Source of the DNA: Gnetum montanum
Taxonomy: Eukaryota; Streptophyta; Gnetopsida; Gnetales; Gnetaceae
Direction of reading: 5' to 3'
Length of the DNA stretch: 64,000 nucleotides
Assembly: GCA_015680685.1 (NCBI GenBank)
Contig: MNCI01003794.1
Coordinates: 48,462-112,461 of the forward strand
Under the pieces are notes generated by a model. It ran no database searches. It was not told the DNA's origin and saw only the letters and a program-made list of their open reading frames with translations. Position 1 is the first letter of the stretch, and every line of letters begins with the position of its first letter. Positions 34,634 through 46,773 of the stretch are shown piece after piece. Both the position numbers and the translations under genes were made by a program.

Positions 34634-35244
34634 TGTAACACTCCCATTAATTATCTATAATATCCTATAAACAACTAATACAGATGTTATGAAACCCTAA
34701 GGATTTGGATTTAACCTTGATTTACTAATTCAAAAAGAAGAAATAAAATAGATAAAAATTATTAATTAGGAGCATAAATATAGTAAAAAAATACCGCATA
34801 GAAAAATTTTATAATACTCATATATATAATTAAATAAAATTTATTTAGAGAAAATTAGATATTTCCGTAGCCACAAAAAGATAGATGTCAAAAAACTCCA
34901 CTAGTTGCATCATAAAATAGTGCATAGAATAATGATCCTAATGACACTTGTTTCACCTTATTTGGATCTCTAAAAATAAAGATATTTACATTTGAGGTTT
35001 ACCAAATTAATTAATAAAATATTAATATATAATAAATAATATTAAATTTTCCTAAACTTATAACATATGTCAAAAAAAAAATGTTCCTTGCAATCTCACA
35101 GTGCTAATGGCATAGACAACAAATTCATATCCATCATACTTTATTATTTATTCATAAAAATAGGTACATGTCTCAAATATGTGAAAAGGTTTATATTTTA
35201 CAAAAATACAAAATATATAGAAATTATTTTTCAAGCTTAGAAGG
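34634..35244 (-). repeat. 3' LTR of element F, left part
   Basis: It starts 'tgtaacactcccattaatta' on the plus strand, matching 55452 onward, and is broken at 'gcttagaagg', where the other copy continues (56041-56052). G inserted here with TSD GAAGG (35240-35244 and 52447-52451). No gene is seen in it. Confidence 0.85.
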
Positions 35245-36040
35245 TGATGAGTGGTGAGGTACCCCTACACTCAACTATACGAATACGAGCATCTCACGTG
35301 CGATCCGGTCAAACTCCAAGGACTAAGTGCTTATGTGCCCTAATGGAACACTTAAGGTTAATCAATCGTTGTCTTCGCAAACTTACTTGTATTGTTACAA
35401 TTGTATGGTTAAGTAAGCTTGAGGTATATGATTTTTATATTTTTTATCTTTTTAGCACCCATGCTAGTAGGGAAAGGTGAAGAGAACTAAATGACTAACT
35501 TTCATTAACTATTCATTAACTAAGTTTTAATTATACTAGCATCAGTATGCATTCCCACTTGCCACACACACCCTAAACCAGTGCAACACTACTGGGATTA
35601 CCAAACGCTACTTGTTACTGGGTTACCAAGCATTACACACATGCTCGAAGCGGTTGTACTGAATGCACTTAACTAGGAGAGTCAAGGATTGAGAGAGATT
35701 AATTATCTAGGAAAGCATTTAAAAATTTAAAAATAATTAAATCATATTTAGCTAAGTCCATATGCTACAAGGTTTATCGGAAAGTTCATCTTTATTTTCG
35801 TACATAAATGTGTGCTCAGGTACAATTTGCTCAAATAAAGATCCATTCACTTTAAGACTCCTACTGTGGGCACATGGAAGTTATTCTAACTCTGGAATGG
35901 TAAAAATACTATAGTTTGGATAAGGGCTAAGTCTAGATGCCTAAAATAGGGAAAGCCACCTCTTATTTATAGGCATTACAGTCGGCTGTGATATCGTGTA
36001 TGCGATATCGTAGGGGCGAATGCAATATCACGGCTCATTA
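35245..36040 (-). repeat. 3' LTR of element G
   Basis: TGATGAGTGGTGAGG to CGGCTCATTA on the plus strand (the terminal TCATCA has become TCATTA). The TATA box on the element strand is at 35964-35971. GATATC-like sites lie at 35990-36030. Confidence 0.9.
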
Positions 36041-36052
36041 TACCCCCATGAC
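36041..36052 (-). other. Polypurine tract of element G
   Basis: GTCATGGGGGTA on the element strand, directly next to the LTR. The next bases give CTCGAGGACGAGTTTTCATT, the clearest copy of the pre-PPT motif. Confidence 0.85.
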
Positions 36053-36420
36053 TAAATGAAAACTCGTCCTCGAGTTCCTTACAAAATATTAGGAAAGTAT
36101 GGTATTATTAACTTGAATGATACTAATGGTAAATGGGGTGACATGTGAACAGATCATCATTACAATACATGACAAAATTACTGTTCATGACAACAAGAGT
36201 GAACACTAAACACATTTGACATCTAGCCTTATTTGGCAGATGAGAGAGAAGAGAGAAGAGAGAGAGAAAAGAAGAAGTCTGTTGCTTCCGACACCAAGAT
36301 TGTGCTTTTCGTTGTCCATCCATAAGCACATCATCAATTGTTTTCTTTGCATAACTACTCCAGCACCAGTCCATTCCAAGTGTTCCCTCTAGATCCAATC
36401 CATTGTTGTATGATTGTCAT
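36053..36420 (-). pseudogene. aORF remnant of element G
   Basis: It begins at ATG 36420 after a CAG acceptor (ATGACAATCATACAAC). A stop follows early; another frame gives 91 codons from 36398 (MDLEGTLGMDWCWSSYAKK...). It is far shorter than the aORF of E or B, so most of the ORF has been deleted. No domain. Confidence 0.35.
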
Positions 36421-36451
36421 CTGCACACACAACACAGTCTTATATTAGCAA
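36418..36451 (-). promoter_or_regulatory. Splice acceptor with branch-point-like sequence before G's aORF
   Basis: TTGCTAAT (element strand, about 36450-36443), then GTGTTGTGTGTGCAG directly followed by ATG 36420. It keeps the pyrimidine/GT-rich stretch and consensus CAG even though the ORF itself is almost gone. Confidence 0.6.
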
Positions 36452-38469
36452 GGGTAAATGAATCACAATGCAATTGATACTTTGCCTCAGTGTAAGGTTC
36501 ATTGGCTGAGTTTTGATATGGCTAATGTGGATTATGGAGATATAATACTGGTGACTACCCAAGGTGTAGGGGTTAGGAGAAAATCAAAAAAATTAGACCA
36601 GCACCCCCATGACTAAGAGTGAACCTTTGGTAGCAAGAGAATGAAGAAAAAGAATAAAGAATAAGGAATATGGGAAAAATAAATAATGATAACACCGATA
36701 AAATGAATGTCAAGGATAGAAATGAACAAAATAAAGGTTGATTGCAAAAATGTTTAAAGGAAAGAAATTAACTGATGCACCCAAGAGGAATGTTAGTGGG
36801 TCCTCCCCAAAGTAGGCTCATGCCTTAATACCATGACAATCCCACATTCAAAGAGTTTGTAGGCTCTAGGAATGTTATTTGGAAACAAGAGTTAAACTTT
36901 TAACCACAAGAGTTTACCAAAAAGAAAAAAATGCATCAACCAAAATATAGACTATTGATACAACCGGCAATGAGGTGAAAAATGGAGAAAGAAGGATGGA
37001 AAGAAGAGAATGGAATGGAGTCTCAAGAACAAGGTGGTGTATAGCCCCTTGTGTATTAATGGTTAATGTGACTTAGTAGATCTCATTCCAAATCCAACCT
37101 CAAAAAATCCACATTCAATGACTTCACATTAATACATTTGGCCTATCCATCCACTTGAAGTAATAAGAATGCTTCCACTAAAGAGTCACCACCATTTCGA
37201 GGAAATGAGAAAGGAGAAAGTAGGAAGCAAGAAAGGGCCGTAGTTAGAGGGAACATGTTTGTTTGGTTCCATAACTAGTGCTTGTAGCCCAGATGATTAT
37301 TTTGTTTAAGGGGTGTGCTTTGAATTCCCACTTTGTTCTTTGTTTTTTTTTGTGTGAGAACCACACCATGCAAAGACTTTATTATTTTTATTAGCTCAAC
37401 TTCTTGATAATGGAGCAATATTGGAATGGTAAGGAAAACTCAAGAAGAAAACATCCAAGTACCCAAGAGAATGGCTAGCAAAAATGCATCAAATACCCTT
37501 GAAGTCACACCCTTTTTCGTCCTTGAGTCCTTCCTTAGTTTGAGATATGCCCAATCACTAATTCATTAATAGTTCTTATTATTTATTTAAGTAAAGGGGA
37601 CTGTACAGTTTCAAGCCAAGAGAGACCATAGAAATTCATGGATGCATGGATGACGTGGACTCATTGCCTATTATATCAAAAGAACCATACCTTAGTATCA
37701 ACATCATAACTCAAAGGTAAAAACTAAACATTAGCAATCAATGGAATATAGTTCATACCATCTTCAAGAGAACTTATTAGGTGAAAAAATTAAGAAAATA
37801 AATAAACACACAACTAAATGAAAAAGTATGAATGATGTTTCAAAAGAAAAAAAAAGAAAAGAAAAGTTAAAGAAATTTGCAAAACAAAAATGTGTAAAAA
37901 AAAACTTAGAAAGTAACTGAGGGCCTTGATTGATCAGCATAGGTGGCCATCTCCCCCATGACTAAGTTGGAAGGGGGGGATCCAAAATAATGAGAAAGGT
38001 CGTTCTCTCTTCAATGTACTATGTGCATTGACCATTCTAGAATCATGATAAGGTTTGGTCTATTGCACATCGAATAGTATTCTCTTATCAAAGCATTTGT
38101 TTGAATTTTTTAGGAGTTTCCAACTTTCCGAAATTGATGTTTTTAGGTTAAGGATTGGAAGTTGGCGACACTCTTGCTCCATTGCCTCTATGCCTTCTAC
38201 GTGGATGTAAGTTGTTCCCTCAGTAAGTTCCATTTATGTTGGTGAGTTGCTCTCCTGATCAACTATCAACCATTGGGTGTCTTCTTGTTGTGTGGTTGCT
38301 ACATATAGGCACTTGTGTATGCTAATTTATTGGGCACACTGGTTGCATGCAAGAAATGTTGAACATTCCTATATGCAATCACACCCTATATCACTGTATG
38401 CGATGCATGAAACTTTCTTCCTCTCACTCTTCCCAAAAGTGTCTTCCTTAGATATTTCTAGGGAAAGAT
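36452..38469 (-). other. Non-coding interior of element G
   Basis: No coherent ORF. The conserved block at 36790-36840 (element strand GAGCCTACTTTGGGGAGGAC) and the 'ccataactagtgcttgtagc' string at 37266 are shared with B. Between about 37840 and 37920 the sequence is a run of A-rich 'aaaagaaaag' repeats. Confidence 0.65.
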
Positions 38470-40664
38470 AGTAGATTCCTAGGCATGCATTTATGGTACT
38501 TAGCCATGCCCTTCCCATTATTATTAGGAAGTCCCCTTTGTCATTGTTTACTTATATCACTAGGAAATTAGTTGGGTATGACCAACCACACACAATGGTA
38601 ATGATGTCCTCCACTAGTCCCAAGGGAACAGTGATGGACTGGTTAGCCAACTCTAAGCAAATATTGCTCTTCTTTAGTGGAGGCAGGTTCTAGGCTTTAT
38701 ACATCTCTTGTGATATTAAGTTGACTCTAGAACCTGAGTCCAGAAGAGCTTTACATGGCTCATTCCTTACGACTTGGAGATAAATTAAAGGACTTCCAGG
38801 ATTAGAGAATTTCTTGGGAAGGTGTCCCTTCTTAATCTAGTTAGTGATGGTATGTGTTAACATAACCGTGTGTGTTGAGCTCTATTTTTGGTTTACAGGG
38901 AGCTTTGAAGCCTTATTTGATGGAGAAGCGTTCAGAGGCTCAACCGCTTATGGTTGTGATAGCTTGGTTGGACTATTGGTTCTGAAGAAAGGTCTTTTCT
39001 TTATACGGTTGTTAGAACCAACAATGGGTTGAAGGTTTACAGCTCTCGTAGCATTGTGTTGCTGTAGTTGAGTGGGGAGTTCCACTTGCATTGCTAGAGT
39101 GGATGGTAATGGAGCTATCGGTGTGAGAGTTGTAGATGGATTTGGAGGATGGTATGTATGTGATGTGTCTCCCCTAGGAGAAGGAGTCCTATAATACTCC
39201 CAAGCTTGGTAGTGATGTTGTGGTGTCACGTGACCAACAAAGTCACATGGAGAGATTGGCTACTGCACATAATAGCCATATGGATCTGGTTGAAGGTAAG
39301 GGTATTGTTGCCTTCGTGGTGGCATCCCCAATGACTATGGGTATTTCCACTGCTAGTGTTGCTCAATAGGTTTCGGTGGAGTTCCACTTGGATAATACGT
39401 TAGAGGTTGGTGGAACTGCCTTGGGTTACCTTGGGGATAAGGTAACCGTCGGGGTTTGCCGTTTGTTAAGTCGTGGGTTAAGTGCATACACCCCAGACTC
39501 TTGCAGATGTGAGATGACTAGGCAACATACCTTAGGATGGTCATACTGGTATATCTCACATCCATCATCATTGTCTATATCAAAATCCACAACCTCTTTG
39601 GTGATGGCCATTTTACCCTTACCTTTGTTATGTGCATGGTCCAAATCCCTCTTTTTCTTTTTATCATAGTTACTACCTTACTCCTTAGACTCCTCTATGA
39701 TTTTGAGAACGGTTTCAAATCTACTATCTAAGGAGTCCCACATTTGGTCTACCTTCGCTGACACTTCTATTGTTAATTTTTGGAGCAGCAAGGTTTTCGT
39801 ATTTACCATCTCTTCGAGTGATGACTCTTCCTCCTCCTCACAGAATCTCACTCCCCTTTTTCGAAGGGAAGGATCGCGGTTGTACTCTTCTGCACTATCT
39901 CTCTTACATAGCTCTCCTTCTTCCTTAGCTACTTACTCCAAAAATATATGGACCTAATGGGACCTAAGCTCTAATAATCTACCTCGGGCATACGTTCCAA
40001 GGGTTCTCCTGCTTTCATGCCTAAGTCCATCTATGAGATGACGTAGTTGATCCTATTGCGAGTAACCATGGCCCAGGCAACGATGTAACAATGCATAGTA
40101 TCGGCCCATGGTAGCATTCGAGGGTTCATGAGTTCCCTGCTTCCATCCTTGGATTTTCTTTCATAGGTTGTACACCCAAGAGTATGTTTGATACTTATCG
40201 TTAAATAGTTCTAGCATCATACTCCACCTTTGAATGGATTCCAGTTCTAAGGACCGGTACCAGCTTTCTGCTTCTTTTACTAGTGTCCTTGGGAATAACT
40301 TTAGCTTTTGCCATTCGTTCTCAATGTTCTACAAAGCACACACATCATGAAATGCTTGTAAGTGGTTATGAGGATCAACATTGTATCCCCCCTCAGATCG
40401 TGGGATATTCTTCATGTCTAACCTCTTGATCCTGCTATATTTTTGGTGCCTTGTGGGAATTCTTACAGCCTCCATGATGTCTAACATGCTTCAGGTTGCA
40501 AGTAGGGGTTCTTCGTGGTCATTTCTTTCATATCATCTGTGATGTCTATACAGTTCCCTAATTTCCCTTCTTCCATGCTATGATTCTCTAGAGTGCCCTC
40601 ATCCTCGCCTCTTGACTCTCTCGTCAAGGTTTCTCACTTTGTTTACCTTTATCCTCACGGTTAG
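38470..40664 (-). pseudogene. gag-protease of element G, C-terminal part
   Basis: It continues after H's insertion. The gag domain lies at about 40400-39950 (HLQAFHDVCAL, LFPRTLVKEAESWYRSLEL, QRWSMMLELFNDKYQTYS, GHGYS, RRTLGTYARGRLLELRSH). The knuckle-like motif CEIYQYDHPKVC lies near 39550 (second Cys changed to Tyr). A Pro/Thr-rich linker follows (39229-38948), then a retropepsin from about 38760 to 38470 with an intact active-site DSG at 38732-38740 (LLDSGSRVNLIS) and the IIMGRAWLST flap-end motif at about 38500. Few stops remain, but frames change between the knuckle region and the linker. No polymerase follows. Confidence 0.85.
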
Positions 40665-40760
40665 TGAAACACCATTAATTTTGGCTTAACACTTTAAAAT
40701 GAGAACAAGTCAGAGCCTCTTGAGTTTTGGGAGGAAAAAATTTGACTAAGGCATGGAACA

Positions 40761-40873
40761 CACACTCAGCTTGTCAAGCTAGCTTGCCCACGCTCAGCTT
40801 GTCAAGCTAGCTTGCCCACGCTTAGCTTGTCAAGCTAGCTTACTTACACTTGGCTTGTCAAGCTAGCTTGCCC
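40761..40873. repeat. 28-bp tandem repeat, four units, H 5' LTR
   Basis: The unit is cacgctcagcttgtcaagct followed by agcttgcc. Each unit contains the palindromic core caagctagcttg. The 3' LTR has only three units (48938-49021), so one was gained or lost after insertion or during reverse transcription. Confidence 0.9.
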
Positions 40874-41445
40874 TTATCATGAACAACTCTAAGAGCCTTA
40901 AAATAGAGTCAAAATGGTCTAACTTTGAAGGTTCAAGGCCCCTCTAGGGCCCACTGATGACTACTCCAAGTTTCAGCATCTAGAACCCAAGATTTCAAGC
41001 CAAAATTGCACAGATCTTGCTACTCACGCTGGTAGCATGAGTCCAGCATGAGTAACCCAAAAAAGCCTCAAAAGAGTGTTAAAATGGCATGATTTCAAGG
41101 GTACAAGGCCCCCTTGAGGTCCACTAATGATTACTCTAGTTCCCAACCCTCAGAATTCTAATTTCGGGCCCAAAAATACACCGTTTTTGGCACTCATGCT
41201 GAGGTCACACTGGAGTCATGCCCAGCTCATGTTGATAGCATGAGCCTAGCATGAGTTGCCAAAATGAGCTGGATCAAGGCATAAACAAGCTCAAATTCAA
41301 CATGCAGGTCATCTCCAAGGTTAGGCAACAGTTACACTTGAAAGATAGGTCTCAAAGATCAAGATTTGGTGTGAAATGTACCATCCCAGCTTGCTCACGC
41401 TAGGGTCACGCTGAGGTCATGCTAGCAACATGAGTCCAGCATGAT

Positions 41446-41598
41446 CACTATTCATCAGTGTGAGCACTATTCATTAGTGTGAATACTATTCACCAGCGTG
41501 AATACTATTCATCAACGTGAGCACTATTCATCACGTGAGCACTATTCATTAGCGTGAGCACTATTCACCAGGGTGAACACTATTCATCAGCGTGAACA
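41446..41598. repeat. 19-bp tandem repeat, eight units, H 5' LTR
   Basis: The unit is cactattcatcagcgtgag with small variations (one unit is 18 bases). The same array, also eight units, is at 49595-49746 in the 3' LTR. Confidence 0.9.
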
Positions 41599-42028
41599 CT
41601 ATTTGTGCCTAGACAAAAGCACTCCAAACACACACTGAGGACATTTTAGGACCAAATCAACTCACGCTGGGAGCCTTGGTGAGAGAGAAACACCTCAAAC
41701 AACCCCAAAACCACTCAAATTGACATCCTGTAGCAGTCAAGTTAGAGATTCAGAAATTCTAAGTGAGCCGAAGGCAAATGCTCTTGTTGTACATTATCAT
41801 TCATTATAAATTTTTCACATTTTTGAGCTAGTCAAGCTCTTACGCTACAGATTGTACATGCTTCTATGGGCATAAGCCAGCTTGCACAAGCTAAAATAGA
41901 TTGTAAAATACAATGCATCTAATCTAGAACGTAGTCTGCCTATGTACACCTGTTACGCGATCCATTTTTCGCTGATCTCATAGAAATTGACCTCATTCAA
42001 AAATCCTACTCATGTGCCTAGCAAAATG

Positions 42029-42036
42029 TATAAATA
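42029..42036 (+). promoter_or_regulatory. TATA box of element H 5' LTR
   Basis: TATAAATA in 'aaaatgtataaataccctg', preserved at 50179-50186 in the 3' LTR. It lies about 580 bases before the LTR end, giving a long R-U5. Confidence 0.75.
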
Positions 42037-42618
42037 CCCTGTTCATTGACATAAACAGGGTTGGCAATTTTGCAAAGAGGACAACCTAAAAAGCTTTGAC
42101 TGGAAACCTTGGATGCTTGAGCGCACGTGATCCGTAACACTTGAGCATCTACAAATGCTTCATCCTTCATCCCAGGGCTTGATGCTTGACTTTCCATCTA
42201 GACATGCAGCTATGTTTTGACTGGTGCACTTTATTCTCTAAATCAATATAATACAGTCTTTTTCCTTCCATTACGTTTACATTATTTTGGTTCATTGTGC
42301 TATTTACATTATTCTGGTTCATTGCGCTATTTACATTATTATGGTTCATTTTTACATCTGCATCATTCTGTTCCATTCTTACGTTACATCTACGCTCTGT
42401 TTACATATTCGTGTTACCTTTGTTATGATAACCCAAGTGCAAGGCATAACTTATGCTTGGGGAAGTCCTTGGTTGATTTGCGTGCAAACCATCCAAGGAA
42501 CTTTACCTTCATTTTTCTAGCTTGTCCTCACATGAAGGCAGGGTCAGCTGTATCTCTCTGGAGATCTTTCAGCATTCGTTTTTCCTCCAGCCTTATGCAG
42601 ACTATTTCAGACAGTACA

Positions 42619-43204
42619 AAAATTGGCACTAAAAGGAGGGATGATCTTGTTTTCCATCCCAATAAAACATTGATTCTGTTACCTTTCATGCGAGGTGCAG
42701 ATCAGGTGCAGAACGAAATTGCTTAAACCATGCCAATCCGCTCATGATTGAATTAAATCCTCACAAAACTCTTATGCTATGGTTAATATAGTAAATTCTA
42801 CAACTGCTACTGAAAATATTAAGTACAGTGTGCACACGCTATGAAAACCCAACGTAGTGTACACACATTGCAAAACCCAACATAGCATACACACACTACA
42901 AAACCCAACACAACATACACATGCTGCAAAATCCAACGTAGCGTATACATGCTGCTGCACACATCTCACGTACACATGCTTTGCATGCACACCATGCACA
43001 TACGCTATGCCACATTGCACTTACGTTGCATGAATACTACGCTTGCATACGCTGCACACAAACTAGTGTATGCACGTTCAGGTTGCGCTCACGCTAATGT
43101 TCGCACCCAGCTTGCTCAAACTCAACTTGCATACGCCCAGCTTGCTCAATCTTAGCTTACATACGCTTCTTACACACATTCAGCTAATCAAGCTAGTTAC
43201 ACAC
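42619..43204 (+). other. Leader of element H with possible PBS and a 28-bp array
   Basis: Three bases after the LTR comes TGGCACTAAAAGGAGGG. Its first bases agree with a tRNA-Asp site but the middle does not, so the primer is unresolved. Bases 42830-42958 are a tandem array of about four and a half 28-bp units (cccaacgtagcgtacacacg-like). A region up to 43190 alternates 'acgccagcttgctcaa'-like strings. No coding sequence before 43205. Confidence 0.6.
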
Positions 43205-46200
43205 ATGGAATCTTCTCAGATCAAAGTAGCATTGCCAGTTTTTGATCTTAATGCCGAAATCTCAAATCCTGTGACCACAACCAAACCCATGGTTACCATT
43301 AGAGAGATGAACCCTCAAGCACCAACTCGTCGGTCATGTAGGTTACAAGGCAAAGACCCCACCTATACAATTCTCACCCCAGAACAATACAACTTCATCT
43401 GCGTAAAGATCCAAGCTAACCTGCCCATTGATCGCACGAAAATGGAAGAAAAATGACATTATGAACTCATCTATAAGGGAGGCCATAACTTTACCCCTTC
43501 AACATATGATGTGATTCTCCTCTCTAAATCAAACCATGAACTCATATCCCAGCTCCTCATGGCAAGGAATCAAACCTTGCAGCAACCCACCATAGAGCCT
43601 CAAAATGGAGATGAGGAAGATGATTTCGTGGTTCAATCCAAACATGGGGATTCGTACCACACTCTCATTCCTCATACTTATGCAAATACATTATTTCACC
43701 CTTTCATGGGAGAGACTATGCCTCTTCATGCATTTACAAGTACTCAAGTACCTATTTCTCAATAGGAAGCATCTACCCCCACTCCTCTTTTCCCTATGAT
43801 CAACACCCAATTCAATGCACTCATCCCTGTTATTCCTTTGGTCACCACGTTACCCTCTCTCCTACAAGTACAACCCCAACAACTCCCCTCTCAAGTTAAT
43901 ATAGGAGTTACCTTCTAACTCCAAATAATTGGGATGCCATCTGTGATACCTACTTCTAAATCCACTCATTACATACCATGAGTGTAAATCCAAGGAAGAA
44001 CCTTCACTACTTCAACTCAATAGGTTCAGGGTGTTTCCTCACAACTTGTGACAGGGCAATGGCCCGCACCTGTCATTCAACAACATCAACTTGCTAACTA
44101 CAACATACCACCCGTTGCAATTCCATCTGTGAATGTCCCTCAAATAAAACCATCAATAACCCTGCAGTCATCTTTCCCATAAATCACACAACAATCTAGC
44201 TATCACCACGCGTAATCTAACCAACCAGCCAGTCCACCTAGTGCTCAAGAATGGGTAGATGCTAGAAAAATGATGCAAGCATTAACTGATGAAGTAAAGC
44301 ACCTTAAAATTGCAAACACTGAAGAAGTCAAGGTGTTGGACTTCTATCAAGATGATCCAATTAGCTCTTCAGTGTCACCATTAAATTTACCAAAAGGAAT
44401 TTCATTGTTGCAACTGACCAAGTATAATGGAGAGGGAGATCCAAATGCTCACCTAGTGACATTCTGATTAAAGTGTCTCTTACTTCAAGCATGGGCTCAT
44501 GTAATCCTGCATGTGTTCGCCATGTCCTTAATTTGAAAAGCTTTAGACTGGTACCAAGCTCTACTGCGTAACTCCATATCCTCTTTAGAGGATTTTTTAC
44601 ATCAATTCATTACCCATTTTAAGTATAACCTAAAGCCTAAAGCCATGCTAGAAAGTCTAATCCAAATAAAACAAGCACCATTAGAGCCATACAAAAATTC
44701 ATCCAAAGATGGAGCGCTACACTTAACGAACTTTACGAGCCTGTGTCGGAAATGTATTTACTTACAATGCTCAAGAGTGTTGTGAATGATTTCGTTAAGT
44801 CAAAACTCTATTATCTGAACACTCATTCTTTGAGTCAGGCATTTGTCCAAATCAAAAACAGAAAGGAGGTAGCACAATCAAGCAATGACCTAGCTTACTT
44901 GGCCTACAAAAACCAACACACTCATAAGCAAAATACAATCGAGGCAACAGTGGCCGCAAGTACAAAAGCAACCAACTAGGGACCAACAGCTAAGCAACTT
45001 AAAGCCTCAGCTAACAAAGCCACCAACTTTTGTGCCAACTCACCTACATCAGCAGGGGCCACTCCAAAGCCCAACTTTCAGCTCAAGGATCACTCAAAGT
45101 ACACACCACTACCAATGCAACCCTCTCAATTATTAGAGCAACTCTTGAAAGCCAGGCAAATCCAACATAAGCATGTATCAGAGATTACCTACCAAAAACA
45201 TGATAGGTACTACAAATTACTAAGGAACCCCACCTTAGTAGTACCAAATGAGCCCCCAGTCCACAACATTTTAAACTGGACCAATACTACCATTACCATC
45301 AAATGGTTGGTCACAGTACATACAATTGTCACACTTTACAAGATGACCTACAGAGAATGATAGAACAAGGCCAATTGGCGATCGACATGGTGAGTCAATC
45401 CAACACAAAAAATGCCTCCTATGTCATAAACTTAATTAGCATAGGTGGCAAGCCCAAACCTCTGCAACAACCTTTCGTGATTCATGTGCCTTCTAACAAG
45501 GCAAAGGCCCCCATAGCCCCCACTAGCAAGAGGCCTCCCTTTGTCATCAAAGTGTCACCTCGTGCACTTACCACACCCTTTGTGTCCGAAATGATGTTAA
45601 ACTACCAAACATCCACTAAGATGTTAAACTGGCACAACTCATCTGCTAAGATGTTAAATTGGCATGACGTGGCAACAAAAACCACTAAGCAACCATTTGT
45701 CATAAGGGTGCCACAACATGGTGGCCCCTCACCTAATCGAAGCCCAATAGTGGGCAACATCTCGATCCCTCCTCCTTCGAGGGTCAACCCTACTAGCAAC
45801 CTGAGTAGGCCCACTAAATGGCAATGCAAGAGGATAACCGAGCACCTCGCAACCCCCATGGCTGAAGCAAAGGCCACAACTAGCACACAAAAACTGGACA
45901 TTGGGGCCCTTGCCCCAAAGCAAAGCAAGCCAAAGTCCCCATCTTGATAGGTCTGTCTCTCAAGCTTCACAAAGGAAGTCAAGGCCAACAAAAAGGCTAA
46001 TGACAAGGACTTTGTAGCTACACTAACCCAGGTGAAAGAAATGCTCAAACAAAAGAACACAACTTTCAGCTTATACAACCTGGTCACAACCTCACCTACT
46101 CACTACCAAGCATTGGCCCAAGTCTTTGCCTCCATTCCTATTACGGAGGACATCCCTACAAATGAGGCATCCATCTATGTGATGATGTCATCTCCTACAC

Positions 46201-46773
46201 CATGAGAATTGGGTTCAACAAACTTAACCTTTCGTGATGATGTAGTTAAAGTTAACCCCGAATAAGGGGAGGTCACTATAGCTCCACTATCCATCAACAT
46301 TCGCGTTGGATAGTGTACCATCTACAAAGTACATATTGATGATGGTGTAGCAACAAATGTAGTCTTGTACTCCTTCATCGACAAGCTAGGCCTAGCAGAT
46401 GAAATCAGGCCAGCCAAAACCATGTGTCTAAAATCCTTTAAAAGATCACGTGTCATAGTCAAAGGTATAATCAACTTAGCCTTTGTGGTGGGAAAGCAAT
46501 TCCCTACAAGCACGGATTTCACTGTCATAGAGGCGATGCCAGGTTTCAACATGATTCTAGGTAGGCCTTGGCTAGCTTAGCTAAGGACCATCTCCCCTCC
46601 CATCCACCAAGAAATCCACCTTCCATATGAAGGTGGTCAAGTTATCATCCATGGTGATAACGTTTCCTCTTCGACTATCCATGGCATAGACATTGCGCAA
46701 GTTCTAGAAGAGGAGTTTCTTGGTAGTACACCTATGGTAACCAACACAACGTTTGAGGCTAACACACCCTAAT
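43205..46773 (+). pseudogene. gag-protease polyprotein of element H
   Basis: ATG 43205 (MESSQIKVALPVFDLNAEIS) opens a frame that continues with few stops to about 44690, shifts by one base in an A-run near there, runs to about 45300, and shifts again into the frame used to 46773. In order: a Pro/Gln-rich N-terminal half; the gag domain, about 44390-44970 (LTKYNGEGDPNAHLVTF, ALDWYQALLRNSISSLEDFL, FIQRWSATLNELYEPVSEMY, LTMLKSVVNDFVKSKLYYL); YHQMVGHSTYNCHTLQDDL at about 45300, the H/C segment common in Tat/Ogre Gag; a Pro-rich linker with three copies of a KMLNWH/MLNYQ-type repeat near 45590-45670; and a retropepsin, about 46300-46580, whose active site reads HIDDGVATNVV (DDG for DSG) and which ends ILGRPWLA. 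No polymerase domains follow. Confidence 0.82.

Larger units (their letters stand above)
40665..42618 (+). repeat. 5' LTR of element H
   Basis: TGAAACACC to CAGTACA. It contains a 28-bp tandem array (40761-40873), a 19-bp tandem array (41446-41598) and a TATA box at 42029-42036. Confidence 0.92.

Noticed and set aside
42217-42726. ORF of 169 codons on the plus strand
   Set aside because: It runs across the end of H's 5' LTR into the leader, contains low-complexity 'YLHYYGS' repeats from a short tandem repeat, and is partly repeated in the 3' LTR (50461-50799). It is LTR sequence, not a gene.
45602-46087. 161-codon minus-strand ORF
   Set aside because: It lies antisense to the gag-protease linker of H, whose sense frame is supported by gag and protease motifs on both sides.
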